Source: Roseburia sp.
Lineage (GTDB): Bacteria > Bacillota > Clostridia > Lachnospirales > Lachnospiraceae
DNA: 64,000 bases
Assembly (NCBI GenBank): GCA_019421345.1
Contig: JAHZFL010000011.1
Coordinates: 26,818 to 90,817, forward strand
Direction of reading: 5' to 3'
The position numbers were made by a program, and so were the translations under genes. Position 1 is the first letter of the stretch. The number at the start of each line of letters is the position of its first letter. The notes beneath the pieces are model-generated. The model saw nothing but the letters and a program-made list of their open reading frames with translations. It was not told where the DNA came from and made no database searches. Below, piece by piece: positions 8,677 through 16,329 of this stretch.

Positions 8677-9564
8677 ATGAATGAAATTTTAAAACGGATC
8701 ACAGAGACACTCATGGTAGTACTTGGAAATTGTCTCTACGCATTTGGCGTAGCAATGTTTATCGTACCGGGCGGGCTGATCACAGGAGGCTCGACCGGTA
8801 TCGGTCTGTTTGTGGCAGATGTGACAGGGATCCCGGTCACGGCATTTGTGTTTGTGTTTAATCTTGTGATGTTTTTGATCGGCTTTTTTGTGTTCGGCAA
8901 AAAATTTGCGGCAAATACCATTGTAAGTACGTTCAGTTACCCCATTGCATTAGAATTGATCACAAGACTGCTTGGAGGATACCGACTGACCGACGATATG
9001 GTGCTGTGCATGGTGTTCGGCGGCATTTGCATCGGTGCCGCAATCGGAATCGTGATACGGATGGGAGCGTCGACCGGCGGTATGGATATTCCGCCGCTTG
9101 TGCTAAACCGCTATTTTAAGATACCGGTTTCCGGCGCAATTTATGTGTTTGATATGATGATCCTGCTGCTTCAGGCATCACGCAGCAGCGGGGAGCAGAT
9201 TTTGTACGGCATTCTGCTTGTCATCGTATACAGTACCGTGCTTGATAAATGTCTGATGCTTGGAACGGCAAAGATGCAGATCAAGGTTGTGAGCGAGAAA
9301 ATACAAGAAATCCGCCAGGCGGTTCTTACGGATATTGATCGGGGCGTTACGATGATAAACAGTGAGACCGGTTATATGAAGCGCAGCACGCAGATGCTTT
9401 TGACCGTGGTGTCTATGCGCGAATTGGCGCGGACGGAAAAGCTGATCCACAGCGTAGATGCGGACGCCTTTGTCATCATCAATAAGGTGAGCGAGGTATC
9501 GGGCAGAGGCTTTTCCAGTAAGAAGCGTTATCTGGAACAGGGAAAAGGAGAGATACATCCATGA
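8677..9564 (+). CDS. YitT family membrane protein (DUF161 plus DUF2179)
   Basis: A 295-aa protein with five or six hydrophobic segments, including LYAFGVAMFIVPGGLITGGSTGIGLF and IVIRMGASTGGMDIPPLVLNRYF, the glycine-rich repeats of YitT proteins. The soluble C-terminal DUF2179 domain (about 215-290) includes DIDRGVTMINSETGYMKRS and VVSMRELARTEKLIHSVDADAFVIINKVSEV. Transport is often proposed for the family without firm proof. Its stop overlaps the start of the LysR regulator by 4 bp, so the two are translationally coupled. A paralogue lies at 34527. Confidence 0.9.
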   Translation: MNEILKRITETLMVVLGNCLYAFGVAMFIVPGGLITGGSTGIGLFVADVTGIPVTAFVFVFNLVMFLIGFFVFGKKFAANTIVSTFSYPIALELITRLLGGYRLTDDMVLCMVFGGICIGAAIGIVIRMGASTGGMDIPPLVLNRYFKIPVSGAIYVFDMMILLLQASRSSGEQILYGILLVIVYSTVLDKCLMLGTAKMQIKVVSEKIQEIRQAVLTDIDRGVTMINSETGYMKRSTQMLLTVVSMRELARTEKLIHSVDADAFVIINKVSEVSGRGFSSKKRYLEQGKGEIHP

Positions 9565-10466
9565 CACTGCAGCAGTTGAAATATGCGTTGACGATCGCAG
9601 ACTGCGGCTCGATGAATGAGGCGGCAAAGCACCTTTTTTTGTCACAGCCGAGCCTCTCAGAGACAATAAAGGAATTGGAGCAGGAGATTGGAATGCAGAT
9701 TTTCCTGCGCTCCAACCGGGGGATTGTGATCACGCCGGAGGGCGAGGAGTTTTTAGGCTATGCCAGACAGGTGACGGAGCAGTTTGGATTATTGCAGTCC
9801 CGCTATGTGGAGAAGCAGACGAGAGAGAAGTTCAGCGTTTCCATGCAGCATTATACATTTGCCGTCAATGCGTTTGTGGAGACGGTCAAGCGGGCGGGAA
9901 TTGACAGTTACGAATTTGCGGCGAATGAGACGACGACCTATGATGTCATGGAGAATGTGCGCAATTTTAAGAGTGAGATCGGGGTACTTTATCTTAATGA
10001 TTTTAACGAAAAAGTGATGACAAAGATCATCCATGAAAAGGGGCTGGAATTTACGGAGCTGTTTGCCTGTGATACTTATGTTTATCTGTGGAACGGTCAT
10101 CCGCTTGCCTCAAAAGCGGTTATCACGATGGAGGAGCTCGACGAATATCCCTGTCTCTCCTTTGATCAGGGAAAGAACCATTCACTATATCTGGCGGAGG
10201 AAATGAAAAGCACTTATGAGTACCGGCGGCTGATCAAGGCGACGGACCGGGCGACGCTATTAAACTTTATGAAGGGCTTGAACGCATATACGCTCTGCTC
10301 CGGCATTATCTGTGAGGAATTAAACGGAAGCGAATATCTTGCCGTACCGCTTGCGGAGACAGAGAAAATGCGCATCGGATATGTCAAGCGCAAGGGGGCG
10401 ACGATCAGTCATACCGGAGAAATCTATATTGAGGAGCTAAAAAAGTATAAGGATAAGATTATGTGA
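9561..10466 (+). CDS. LysR family transcriptional regulator
   Basis: A 301-aa DNA-binding regulator. Residues 1-60 form the winged helix-turn-helix (LQQLKYALTIADCGSMNEAAKHLFLSQPSLSETIKELE), followed by a linker helix and a two-lobed effector domain. The profile resembles the CysB/CysL sulfur-related branch, but the effector is not readable from sequence. The gene is coupled to the YitT gene and is followed 123 bp later by metN. A palindrome of LysR-box type sits at 10486-10502, about 66 bp upstream of the inferred metN start point, so this protein is a good candidate regulator of metNIQ. That link is inference. Confidence 0.88.
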   Translation: MTLQQLKYALTIADCGSMNEAAKHLFLSQPSLSETIKELEQEIGMQIFLRSNRGIVITPEGEEFLGYARQVTEQFGLLQSRYVEKQTREKFSVSMQHYTFAVNAFVETVKRAGIDSYEFAANETTTYDVMENVRNFKSEIGVLYLNDFNEKVMTKIIHEKGLEFTELFACDTYVYLWNGHPLASKAVITMEELDEYPCLSFDQGKNHSLYLAEEMKSTYEYRRLIKATDRATLLNFMKGLNAYTLCSGIICEELNGSEYLAVPLAETEKMRIGYVKRKGATISHTGEIYIEELKKYKDKIM

Positions 10467-10468
10467 AA

Positions 10469-10519
10469 AGAAGCCGAGGGTTTGCTATAGGGACTTCCTA
10501 TAACTGACTATCGGCTTCT
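10469..10519 (+). promoter_or_regulatory. Nested inverted repeats: candidate LysR box and/or terminator upstream of metN
   Basis: The outer stem AGAAGCCGA / TCGGCTTCT (10469-10477, 10511-10519) encloses the palindrome TATAGG-N5-CCTATA (10486-10502), and a further half-site CTATCGG follows at 10508. No clear T-run follows, which argues against a simple terminator. Confidence 0.5.
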
Positions 10520-10544
10520 CGTATTAGCGCGTTTTTGGAACGGT

Positions 10545-10553
10545 TGCTATAAT
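10545..10553 (+). promoter_or_regulatory. Extended -10 promoter of metNIQ
   Basis: TGCTATAAT, a TGn-extended consensus -10, lies 37 nt before the metN ATG. There is no good -35 hexamer at the normal distance, as expected of an activator-dependent or extended -10 promoter. Confidence 0.65.
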
Positions 10554-10589
10554 AGCTATTGTAAATTTACGAAACAGGAGAAAAAGCAT

Positions 10590-11645
10590 ATGCCAATGAT
10601 TGAAGTACGTCATTTATATAAAAGCTTTGAGCAAAAGGGCAATACCGTGGAAGCGCTGCGGGATATTTGCCTTGCGATCGAGGCCGGTGACATTTACGGA
10701 ATTATCGGAATGTCCGGCGCAGGCAAAAGTACGCTCGTGCGGTGTTTAAATTTTTTGGAGCGTCCCACGGACGGCGAAGTGCTCATTGAAGGCAGGAGCC
10801 TTGCAGAGCTTTCGGAAAAGGAGCTTCGCGCACAGCGCGGCGATATTGCGATGATTTTTCAGCATTTTAATCTCCTGATGCAGAAGAATGTGATTGACAA
10901 TATTTGTTTTCCGATGCAGATTCAGGGGGAGAAGGACGCAAAGGCAAAGGAGCGCGCCTATGAGCTGTTAAAGACGGTGGGCTTGGAGGAGAAAGCGAAG
11001 GCTTATCCGTCGCAGCTTTCCGGTGGGCAAAAGCAGAGGGTGGCGATTGCCAGAGCGCTTGCGTGCAATCCGAAGATTTTGCTCTGCGACGAGGCGACAA
11101 GCGCCTTAGACCCGCAGACGACGGCGTCGATCCTTTCCTTATTGAAAGAGATCAACCGTAAATTCGGCATCACGATCGTGATTATCACACATCAGATGTC
11201 GGTGATCCGGGAAATTTGCAGCCATGTGGCGATCGTAGAGAAAGGGGAGATTGCAGAGCAGGGACTGGTGGAGGATATTTTTAATCATCCGAAATCGAAA
11301 GCGGCGCGTGAACTGATCTTAAAGGATCGGCCGGAGGGAAGCTGGGAGAGCGGCGCAGAGTGGAACGGCGGTGAGCGTCAGGCGGACCGTGTGGCAGGTG
11401 ATAAAAAGCTTAGGATCGTATTTTCTGAAAATTCGGCTTTTGAGCCGGTGATTGCCAATATGGTCTTAAAGTTTGGTACGCCGGTGAACATTCTGCGGGC
11501 AGACACTAAGAATGTGGGCGGCGTTGCAAAGGGAGAGATGATCTTAGGGATGCCGTCAGATGAGACGCTGGAACAGGAAATGGAGCAGTATCTGATCGAA
11601 AAGGGCTTGGAGATCGAGGAGGTGACGGAAGATGTGGACGAATGA
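10590..11645 (+). CDS. metN: Methionine import ABC transporter ATP-binding protein MetN
   Basis: Cytosolic ATPase of the D/L-methionine importer. The 351 residues include Walker A GMSGAGKST (near 44), signature LSGGQKQR, Walker B ILLCDEATSALD and the H-loop ITHQ. The C-terminal 90 residues form the NIL (ferredoxin-like) domain that senses methionine in this family (KLRIVFSENSAFEPVIANM...). The Shine-Dalgarno CAGGAG precedes the ATG. The gene overlaps metI by 14 bp and begins the metN-metI-metQ operon. I found no SAM riboswitch or T-box in the short leader. Confidence 0.95.
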   Translation: MPMIEVRHLYKSFEQKGNTVEALRDICLAIEAGDIYGIIGMSGAGKSTLVRCLNFLERPTDGEVLIEGRSLAELSEKELRAQRGDIAMIFQHFNLLMQKNVIDNICFPMQIQGEKDAKAKERAYELLKTVGLEEKAKAYPSQLSGGQKQRVAIARALACNPKILLCDEATSALDPQTTASILSLLKEINRKFGITIVIITHQMSVIREICSHVAIVEKGEIAEQGLVEDIFNHPKSKAARELILKDRPEGSWESGAEWNGGERQADRVAGDKKLRIVFSENSAFEPVIANMVLKFGTPVNILRADTKNVGGVAKGEMILGMPSDETLEQEMEQYLIEKGLEIEEVTEDVDE

Positions 11646-12291
11646 AGTGATTATGATGATCGTGCGGGGGATCGGTGAGACAGTCTATATGACGGTGGTC
11701 TCCACACTGCTTGGATATGTATTTGGGCTTCCGATCGGCGTTTTGCTGGCGGTGACAGATAAGGACGGGATCCGTCCGAATGCGGTGTGCTACAAGATAC
11801 TCGATGTGATCGCGAACATCATCCGAAGCGTGCCGTTTTTGATCCTTTTGATCTTACTGATTCCGTTTACCAGAGCGCTTGTCGGAAAAAGCTACGGATC
11901 GACGGCGACGATTGTTCCGCTTGTGATCGCAGCAGCGCCTTTTATCGGGCGCATGGTAGAATCCTCCTTAAAGGAAGTAGACGGCGGTGTGATTGAGGCG
12001 GCCCGCTCAATGGGCGCGAGCAATTTTACGATCATCACAAAGGTCATGCTTGTGGAGGCGAGAACCTCGTTGATTACGGGAAGTACCATAGCGATCGGGA
12101 CGATTCTTGGGTATTCCGCAATGGCAGGCAGCGTCGGCGGCGGCGGACTTGGCGATATTGCGATTCGTTACGGTTACTACCGTTATGAGACAGAGATTAT
12201 GATTGTGACGGTGATCCTATTGATCGTGCTGGTGCAGATTTTCCAGACCATAGGAATGCGGATCGCGGCAAAGCTTGACCGGCGCAGATAG
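11632..12291 (+). CDS. metI: Methionine ABC transporter permease MetI
   Basis: Membrane subunit of the methionine importer, 219 aa with five hydrophobic helices. The coupling loop has EAARSMGASNFTIITKVMLVEARTSLITG, the EAA motif that docks on MetN, and AGSVGGGGLGDIAIRYGYYRYE is diagnostic of MetI. It overlaps metN by 14 bp and is followed by metQ. Confidence 0.95.
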   Translation: MWTNEVIMMIVRGIGETVYMTVVSTLLGYVFGLPIGVLLAVTDKDGIRPNAVCYKILDVIANIIRSVPFLILLILLIPFTRALVGKSYGSTATIVPLVIAAAPFIGRMVESSLKEVDGGVIEAARSMGASNFTIITKVMLVEARTSLITGSTIAIGTILGYSAMAGSVGGGGLGDIAIRYGYYRYETEIMIVTVILLIVLVQIFQTIGMRIAAKLDRRR

Positions 12292-12407
12292 CGTTTGTAG
12301 GAAGCGCCGGCATGAAAGCAACAAGGATAACATCCGAAATATAGAAACAGAAACATAACTTAAGACGGGAAAATTGCAGAATGGCAATTTTAGAAATGGA
12401 GGAAATT

Positions 12408-13289
12408 ATGAAGAAGAAAATCTTGGCAGGAATTTTAACAGGGTTGCTGGCAGTCGGTGTTCTGGCAGGCTGCGGGGGCGAGCAGGGCGGTGAAGCCGCA
12501 GGAAACAGCGGTGTACAGACGGAAGGTACGGAGACTGGACAAAAGGCAGAAGGTAAGGGAACGATTACTGTAGCGGCTTCCGCGACGCCCCACTCGGAGA
12601 TTCTGGAGCAGGCAAAGCCGATCCTTGCAGAGCAGGGCTGGGATTTGCAGGTCAAGGTATTTGACGATTACAACCTTCCGAATGAAGTGGTGGAGAGCGG
12701 TGAATTTGACGCAAATTATTTCCAGCACATCCCGTATCTTGAGAATTTCAATGAGACAAAGGGCACGCATCTGGTCAATGCGGGAGGCATTCACTATGAG
12801 CCGTACGGAATCTATCCGGGAACAAAAAAAGACTTATCAGAGCTGGCAGAGGGCGATGTGATCGCAGTGCCGAACGACACGACAAACGAAGCGCGCGCGC
12901 TGCTTTTGCTGCAGGACAACGGAATTATCAACATCCGTGAGGGCGCGGGCTTGGAGGCTACGGTAAACGATATTGTGGAAAACCCTTACAACGTGGAAAT
13001 TCAGGAGCTTGAGGCGGCACAGGTTGCCCGCGTAGTTCCGGAGGTGGAATTTGTTGTTTTAAATGGCAACTATGCGCTTGCAGCAGGCTATTCCGTGGCA
13101 AAGGACGCGATCGCTTATGAGAAATCGGATTCCGAGGCGGCGCAGACCTATGTAAATATCATTGCGGTCAAGGAAGGAAACGAGACAAACGCGGGAGTGC
13201 AGGCGCTGATAGAGGTGTTAAAGTCAGACGCTATCGTGCAGTACATCAATGATACCTATGACGGTGCGGTGATTCCGTTTACCGAATAA
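12408..13289 (+). CDS. metQ: Methionine-binding lipoprotein MetQ
   Basis: Extracytoplasmic substrate-binding lipoprotein of 293 aa. The lipobox LAGC (C22) ends a signal peptide beginning MKKKILAG; an Asn/Gly/Thr-rich linker follows, then the NlpA/MetQ fold (ITVAASATPHSEILEQ, FDANYFQHIPYLENFN, EPYGIYPG, VPNDTTNEARALLLL, LNGNYAL). An in-frame ATG at 12381 would put nine residues before the signal peptide; GGAGG at 12398-12402 is correctly placed for 12408 instead. It is separated from metI by 116 bp, which may allow extra expression of the binding protein. Confidence 0.95.
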   Translation: MKKKILAGILTGLLAVGVLAGCGGEQGGEAAGNSGVQTEGTETGQKAEGKGTITVAASATPHSEILEQAKPILAEQGWDLQVKVFDDYNLPNEVVESGEFDANYFQHIPYLENFNETKGTHLVNAGGIHYEPYGIYPGTKKDLSELAEGDVIAVPNDTTNEARALLLLQDNGIINIREGAGLEATVNDIVENPYNVEIQELEAAQVARVVPEVEFVVLNGNYALAAGYSVAKDAIAYEKSDSEAAQTYVNIIAVKEGNETNAGVQALIEVLKSDAIVQYINDTYDGAVIPFTE

Positions 13290-13311
13290 AAAGGAAGTAA
13301 AGAGACGCGGT

Positions 13312-13974
13312 ATGTTTCAGGACTTAAACGATATTTCAGACGGAAAAATATATACAGAAAATGATATGGTGCGTGTGGCGGCAAACGATTGTGCGGGCTG
13401 CCACGCATGCTGTGAGGGAATGGGCGATACGATCATCCTTGATCCGCTGGATGTGCATCGGCTTTGTGCGGTAACCGGAAAAAGCTTTGAGGAGCTGATG
13501 CAGCAAGAGCTTGAGCTGCATGCCGTGGAGGGCTTGATTCTGCCGAATCTGGCAATGGTGGGGGAAAAGGAGCGGTGTGCCTTTTTAAATGAGAACGGCA
13601 GGTGCACGATTCACAGTCACCGACCCGGCATATGCCGGGTATTTCCGCTTGGCAGGATTTATGAGACGCATGGCATCCGCTATTTTTTGCAGACAAATGC
13701 CTGTCAAAAGAGCGAGCGGACGAAGAAAAAGGTCAGTAAGTGGCTTGATATGCCGGACGGAAAGAAGTATGAGCAGTTTCTTCTTAGGTGGCATAGTCTG
13801 CGCGGAAAGCTTACACAGGCACTTTTAGGAGAGCAGAGTGATGAGACGAAAAAAGCGCTGAATCTGTTTGTACTTCGGTTGTTTTTTCTCACGCCTTATG
13901 ATGCGGCAACAGATTTTTACGAGCAGTTTTATGAGCGTGCTGCAAAGGTGGAGAGGCTTTTGGCGGAGAGCTGA
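13312..13974 (+). CDS. YkgJ family cysteine-cluster protein
   Basis: A 220-aa cytosolic protein with the N-terminal cluster CAGCHACC (C27, C30, C33, C34), followed by CAFLNENGRCTIHSHRPGICRVFPLGR and a later CQKSE. This is the pattern of the YkgJ/UPF0153 family, thought to bind zinc or an iron-sulfur cluster; its reaction is not established. It lies 22 bp after metQ and may be the last gene of that operon. A strong bidirectional terminator follows at 13994. Confidence 0.88.
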   Translation: MFQDLNDISDGKIYTENDMVRVAANDCAGCHACCEGMGDTIILDPLDVHRLCAVTGKSFEELMQQELELHAVEGLILPNLAMVGEKERCAFLNENGRCTIHSHRPGICRVFPLGRIYETHGIRYFLQTNACQKSERTKKKVSKWLDMPDGKKYEQFLLRWHSLRGKLTQALLGEQSDETKKALNLFVLRLFFLTPYDAATDFYEQFYERAAKVERLLAES

Positions 13975-13993
13975 GAAGAAGTGCATATAATCA

Positions 13994-14033
13994 AAAAATG
14001 AGTGATTTTCGGTTAAGAAAATCACTCATTTTT
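13994..14033. terminator. Bidirectional terminator between the YkgJ gene and degV
   Basis: Perfect 16-bp inverted repeat (13994-14009 with 14018-14033, core ATGAGTGATTTT) with an 8-nt loop. A5 and T5 at the ends allow termination in both directions. The 38-bp repeats abut its right side. Confidence 0.9.
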
Positions 14034-14034
14034 A

Positions 14035-14134
14035 ACATAAGAGCGGCTGGCGAAGAGTGACGCTCGTTGTTTGCATAAGAGCGGCTGGCGAAGAGTGACG
14101 CTCGTTGTTTGCATAAGCGTGACGCTTGTTGTTT
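14035..14134. repeat. 38-bp repeat locus 2: two full units and one shortened unit
   Basis: Units at 14035-14072 and 14073-14110 are 38 bp each and nearly identical; a third (14111-14134) has lost 14 internal bases but keeps both ends (GCATAAG and CTTGTTGTTT). On the minus strand the units read AACAACGAG...CTCTTATGT and run directly into the terminator at 13994-14033. Confidence 0.88.
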
Positions 14135-14192
14135 GCCTGCTGTAGAAATAGAAGTAACGCATGGCTGCCGTGCAAGGCGGAATGCGCTGTTG

Positions 14193-15050
14193 TCAGCGTC
14201 TTGTATTTGCAAAAAATGCGACTGCGATCGCGCCCGGACCCACATGCGTACCGATCGCGCTGCCGATGGTGGTGACGGGGAGATCATCGGTATAGTCTTT
14301 CCAAAGAGATTTATTATCTGCGATATATTTTTTGAGCAGGGAATCGTCCAGACCGCTGTAGGCAAGCGCATACGGCATGGCAAAATCGATACCGCCACAT
14401 TTGGCAGTCTCCTCCCGCAGCATATTACTGCCGTTTTTTGAGCCTCTGGCTTTTCCGAGCACATGTACCTCGCCGTCTGTGACAGTGAGCACCGGCTTAA
14501 TGGAAAGCAGACTTCCGGCAAGCGCGGCAGCGCCGGAAATGCGCCCGCCGCGTTTTAGATATTCTAAGGTGTCGAGAAGCGCGATCAGGTGAATATCCTT
14601 TCTGCGCCATTCTAAGATTCCGGCAATTTCTTTTGCCGACATTCCTTCCTCGCGAAGTGTGCAGGCATGACGTACAAGAAGCTGCTCGCCGATGCAGACA
14701 TTTTCGCTGTCGACAATATGGATGCAGTCCTCGTAGCCTTCCTGTGCAATATGCGCGCCCTGCCAAGTACCGGAGAGCTTGGAGGAAAGCGTGATAACAA
14801 CTGCGGTATCGCCCGCCTCCTTTACACTGCGGAAAACAGCCTCAAATTCGTGCGGAGGAATTTGGCTTGTGGTCGGCATACAATCGCTTTCAATTAATTT
14901 TTCAAAAAACTGTCGGTGGGAAAGTGTTACCCCGTCTAAATATTCCTCCTCTCCGAAAATTGTCTTTAACGGTAAAACAGTAAGATTTAATGCATCCGCC
15001 TGTGCCTTTGTCAGATCACAGGCAGAATCTGTAATAATTCGTACACTCAT
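14193..15050 (-). CDS. DegV family fatty-acid-binding protein (FakB-like)
   Basis: A 285-aa protein with N-terminal RIITDSACDLTKAQAD, TTSQIPPHEFEAVF, VVITLSSKLSGTWQGAHIA and TLEYLKRGGRISGAAALAGSLLSIKP, all hallmarks of DegV proteins. Family members bind one fatty acid and, as FakB, present it to the kinase FakA for phosphorylation and entry into phospholipid synthesis; no fakA is nearby. AGAGGAG precedes the ATG at 15050 with 7-nt spacing; the longer frame from 15083 begins inside the operator region and is unlikely. The promoter (TTGACA-17-TATGAT) is flanked by two FabT-like boxes, suggesting fatty-acid-responsive repression. Confidence 0.9.
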   Translation of the reverse strand: MSVRIITDSACDLTKAQADALNLTVLPLKTIFGEEEYLDGVTLSHRQFFEKLIESDCMPTTSQIPPHEFEAVFRSVKEAGDTAVVITLSSKLSGTWQGAHIAQEGYEDCIHIVDSENVCIGEQLLVRHACTLREEGMSAKEIAGILEWRRKDIHLIALLDTLEYLKRGGRISGAAALAGSLLSIKPVLTVTDGEVHVLGKARGSKNGSNMLREETAKCGGIDFAMPYALAYSGLDDSLLKKYIADNKSLWKDYTDDLPVTTIGSAIGTHVGPGAIAVAFFANTRR

Positions 15051-15070
15051 AAATCGGTCTCCTCTTAAAA

Positions 15071-15140
15071 CTTTGATAGTCAAACTAAATGCATCATACT
15101 GGAAAACAGAAGGTTTGTCAAGATAATTTGATTGTCAAAG
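15071..15140 (-). promoter_or_regulatory. degV promoter with two FabT-like operator boxes
   Basis: On the minus strand TTGACA (15121-15116), a 17-nt spacer and TATGAT (15098-15093) form a near-consensus sigma-A promoter. TTGATAGTCAA at 15073-15083 lies just after the inferred start point, and TTGATTGTCAA at 15128-15138 lies just before the -35. With flanks both resemble the TTTGATnnTCAAA box of FabT-type MarR repressors. Confidence 0.7.
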
Positions 15141-15179
15141 TATATATTTTGTGCTGTGGCTTTTCTTTTTGTGTCAACG

Positions 15180-15188
15180 TGCTATAAT
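15180..15188 (+). promoter_or_regulatory. Extended -10 promoter of lrgAB
   Basis: TGCTATAAT lies 35 nt before the lrgA ATG, with no good -35. It diverges from the degV promoter; the upstream FabT-like box at 15128-15138 lies between the two. Confidence 0.6.
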
Positions 15189-15223
15189 GGGACTTGCCCA
15201 AAAAGAGAAAAAGGAGAAGAAAG

Positions 15224-15586
15224 ATGAAATATATGAGACAATTTTTGCTGATCGTGGGAATCTCGCTTCTTGGGGAGGGCTTAAAGGAGTTGCTGCCGCT
15301 TCCCGTTCCGGCGAGTATTTACGGTCTGCTGCTGTTATTTGCGGCTCTGGAATTGCACATCATACGCCTTGAGGCGGTGCGTGAGGTGGGGAGATTCCTC
15401 ATTGAGATCATGCCGTTAATGTTTATCCCGGCGGCGGTCGGGCTGCTGGAATCTTGGGAGTCGCTGCAGGCAATGCTCATTCCGGCAGCAGTTATCATGG
15501 CAGTATCAACGATCATCGTGATGGCGTCCGCAGGGCTTGTGACGCAGTATGTGATCCGAAAGGGAGGGAGGAAAAAGCATGAATGA
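15224..15586 (+). CDS. lrgA: CidA/LrgA family holin-like protein
   Basis: Membrane protein of 120 aa with four hydrophobic segments. GISLLGEGLKELLPLPVPASIYGLLLLF and FLIEIMPLMFIPAAVGLLESWE are typical of the CidA/LrgA family, which works with a CidB/LrgB partner to affect murein hydrolase activity and autolysis, or metabolite export. AAGGAGA at 15211-15217 supports the ATG at 15224 over an in-frame start ten codons upstream. It overlaps lrgB by 8 bp. LrgA and CidA cannot be told apart from sequence alone. Confidence 0.85.
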   Translation: MKYMRQFLLIVGISLLGEGLKELLPLPVPASIYGLLLLFAALELHIIRLEAVREVGRFLIEIMPLMFIPAAVGLLESWESLQAMLIPAAVIMAVSTIIVMASAGLVTQYVIRKGGRKKHE

Positions 15587-16271
15587 GTTTGCGCAGCAGT
15601 CGCTGTTTTTCGGGGTTGTGATCAGTGTCTTAGGGTATGAGCTGGGATTATTCTTAAAAAAGAAGTTAAAGTGGGCAATCTGCAATCCGCTTCTGATCTC
15701 CATTGCGGTGGTGATGCTCGTGCTGGTTGTTTTCGATATTCCCTATGAGACCTACAATCAGGGAGCTGTTTACTTAAGCTATCTTCTGACGCCCGCAACG
15801 GTCTGCCTGGCGATTCCGCTTTATGAGCAGGTGGAGCTTTTAAAAAAGCACGCATGGGCAATTCTGGCAGGTCTGCTCTCCGGTGTGTTTTCCGGCATTA
15901 TCTGTGTCCTTGTGCTCTCGCGCCTGTTTGAGCTTGACCATGCCCAGTACGTTACGCTTTTGCCAAAGTCGATTACGACAGCGATCGGCATGGGGGTTTC
16001 CGAGGAGCTTGGCGGCTATGTGACGATTACGGTTGCGGTCATTATCGTAACAGGAATCCTCGGAAATGTTATCGCAGAGCTAGTCTGCCGGATGTTTAAA
16101 ATCGAGGAGCCCGTGGCGAAGGGAATTGCGATCGGCTCTGCGGCTCATGCGGTAGGAACGGCAAAGGCAATGGAATTAGGAGAGATAGAAGGTGCAATGA
16201 GCAGTCTTTCAATCGCGGTAGCGGGGCTTTTGACCGTGATTTTCGCGCCGATGTTTGCCGGTTTTCTCTGA
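15579..16271 (+). CDS. lrgB: CidB/LrgB family protein
   Basis: Partner of the preceding holin-like protein; 230 aa with about six to eight hydrophobic segments. The conserved block LLPKSITTAIGMGVSEELGG and the C-terminal GIAIGSAAHAVGTAKAMELGEIEGAMSSLSIAVAGLLT are diagnostic of the LrgB family. The 8-bp overlap with lrgA indicates coupled translation. The family is linked to control of autolysis and, in some species, pyruvate transport; which applies here is unknown. Confidence 0.92.
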   Translation: MNEFAQQSLFFGVVISVLGYELGLFLKKKLKWAICNPLLISIAVVMLVLVVFDIPYETYNQGAVYLSYLLTPATVCLAIPLYEQVELLKKHAWAILAGLLSGVFSGIICVLVLSRLFELDHAQYVTLLPKSITTAIGMGVSEELGGYVTITVAVIIVTGILGNVIAELVCRMFKIEEPVAKGIAIGSAAHAVGTAKAMELGEIEGAMSSLSIAVAGLLTVIFAPMFAGFL

Positions 16272-16274
16272 CGC

Positions 16275-16301
16275 ACCAAAGACGGCCTGTGACATATGAT
16301 A
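16275..16301 (+). promoter_or_regulatory. Candidate sigma-K promoter of the LysM-protein operon
   Basis: AC (16275-16276), a 16-nt gap, then CATATGATA (16293-16301) fits the mother-cell sigma-K pattern AC...CATAnnnTA. No sigma-A -35 lies at the right distance. The same arrangement occurs upstream of dpaA. Confidence 0.5.
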
Positions 16302-16329
16302 TAGAGAAAACGAAAAACGTTGGAATTTT

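Noticed and set aside
10466..10589. SAM riboswitch or T-box upstream of metN
   Set aside because: The gap is only 123 nt and holds neither the SAM-I core nor the T-box AGGGTGGnACCGCG sequence.
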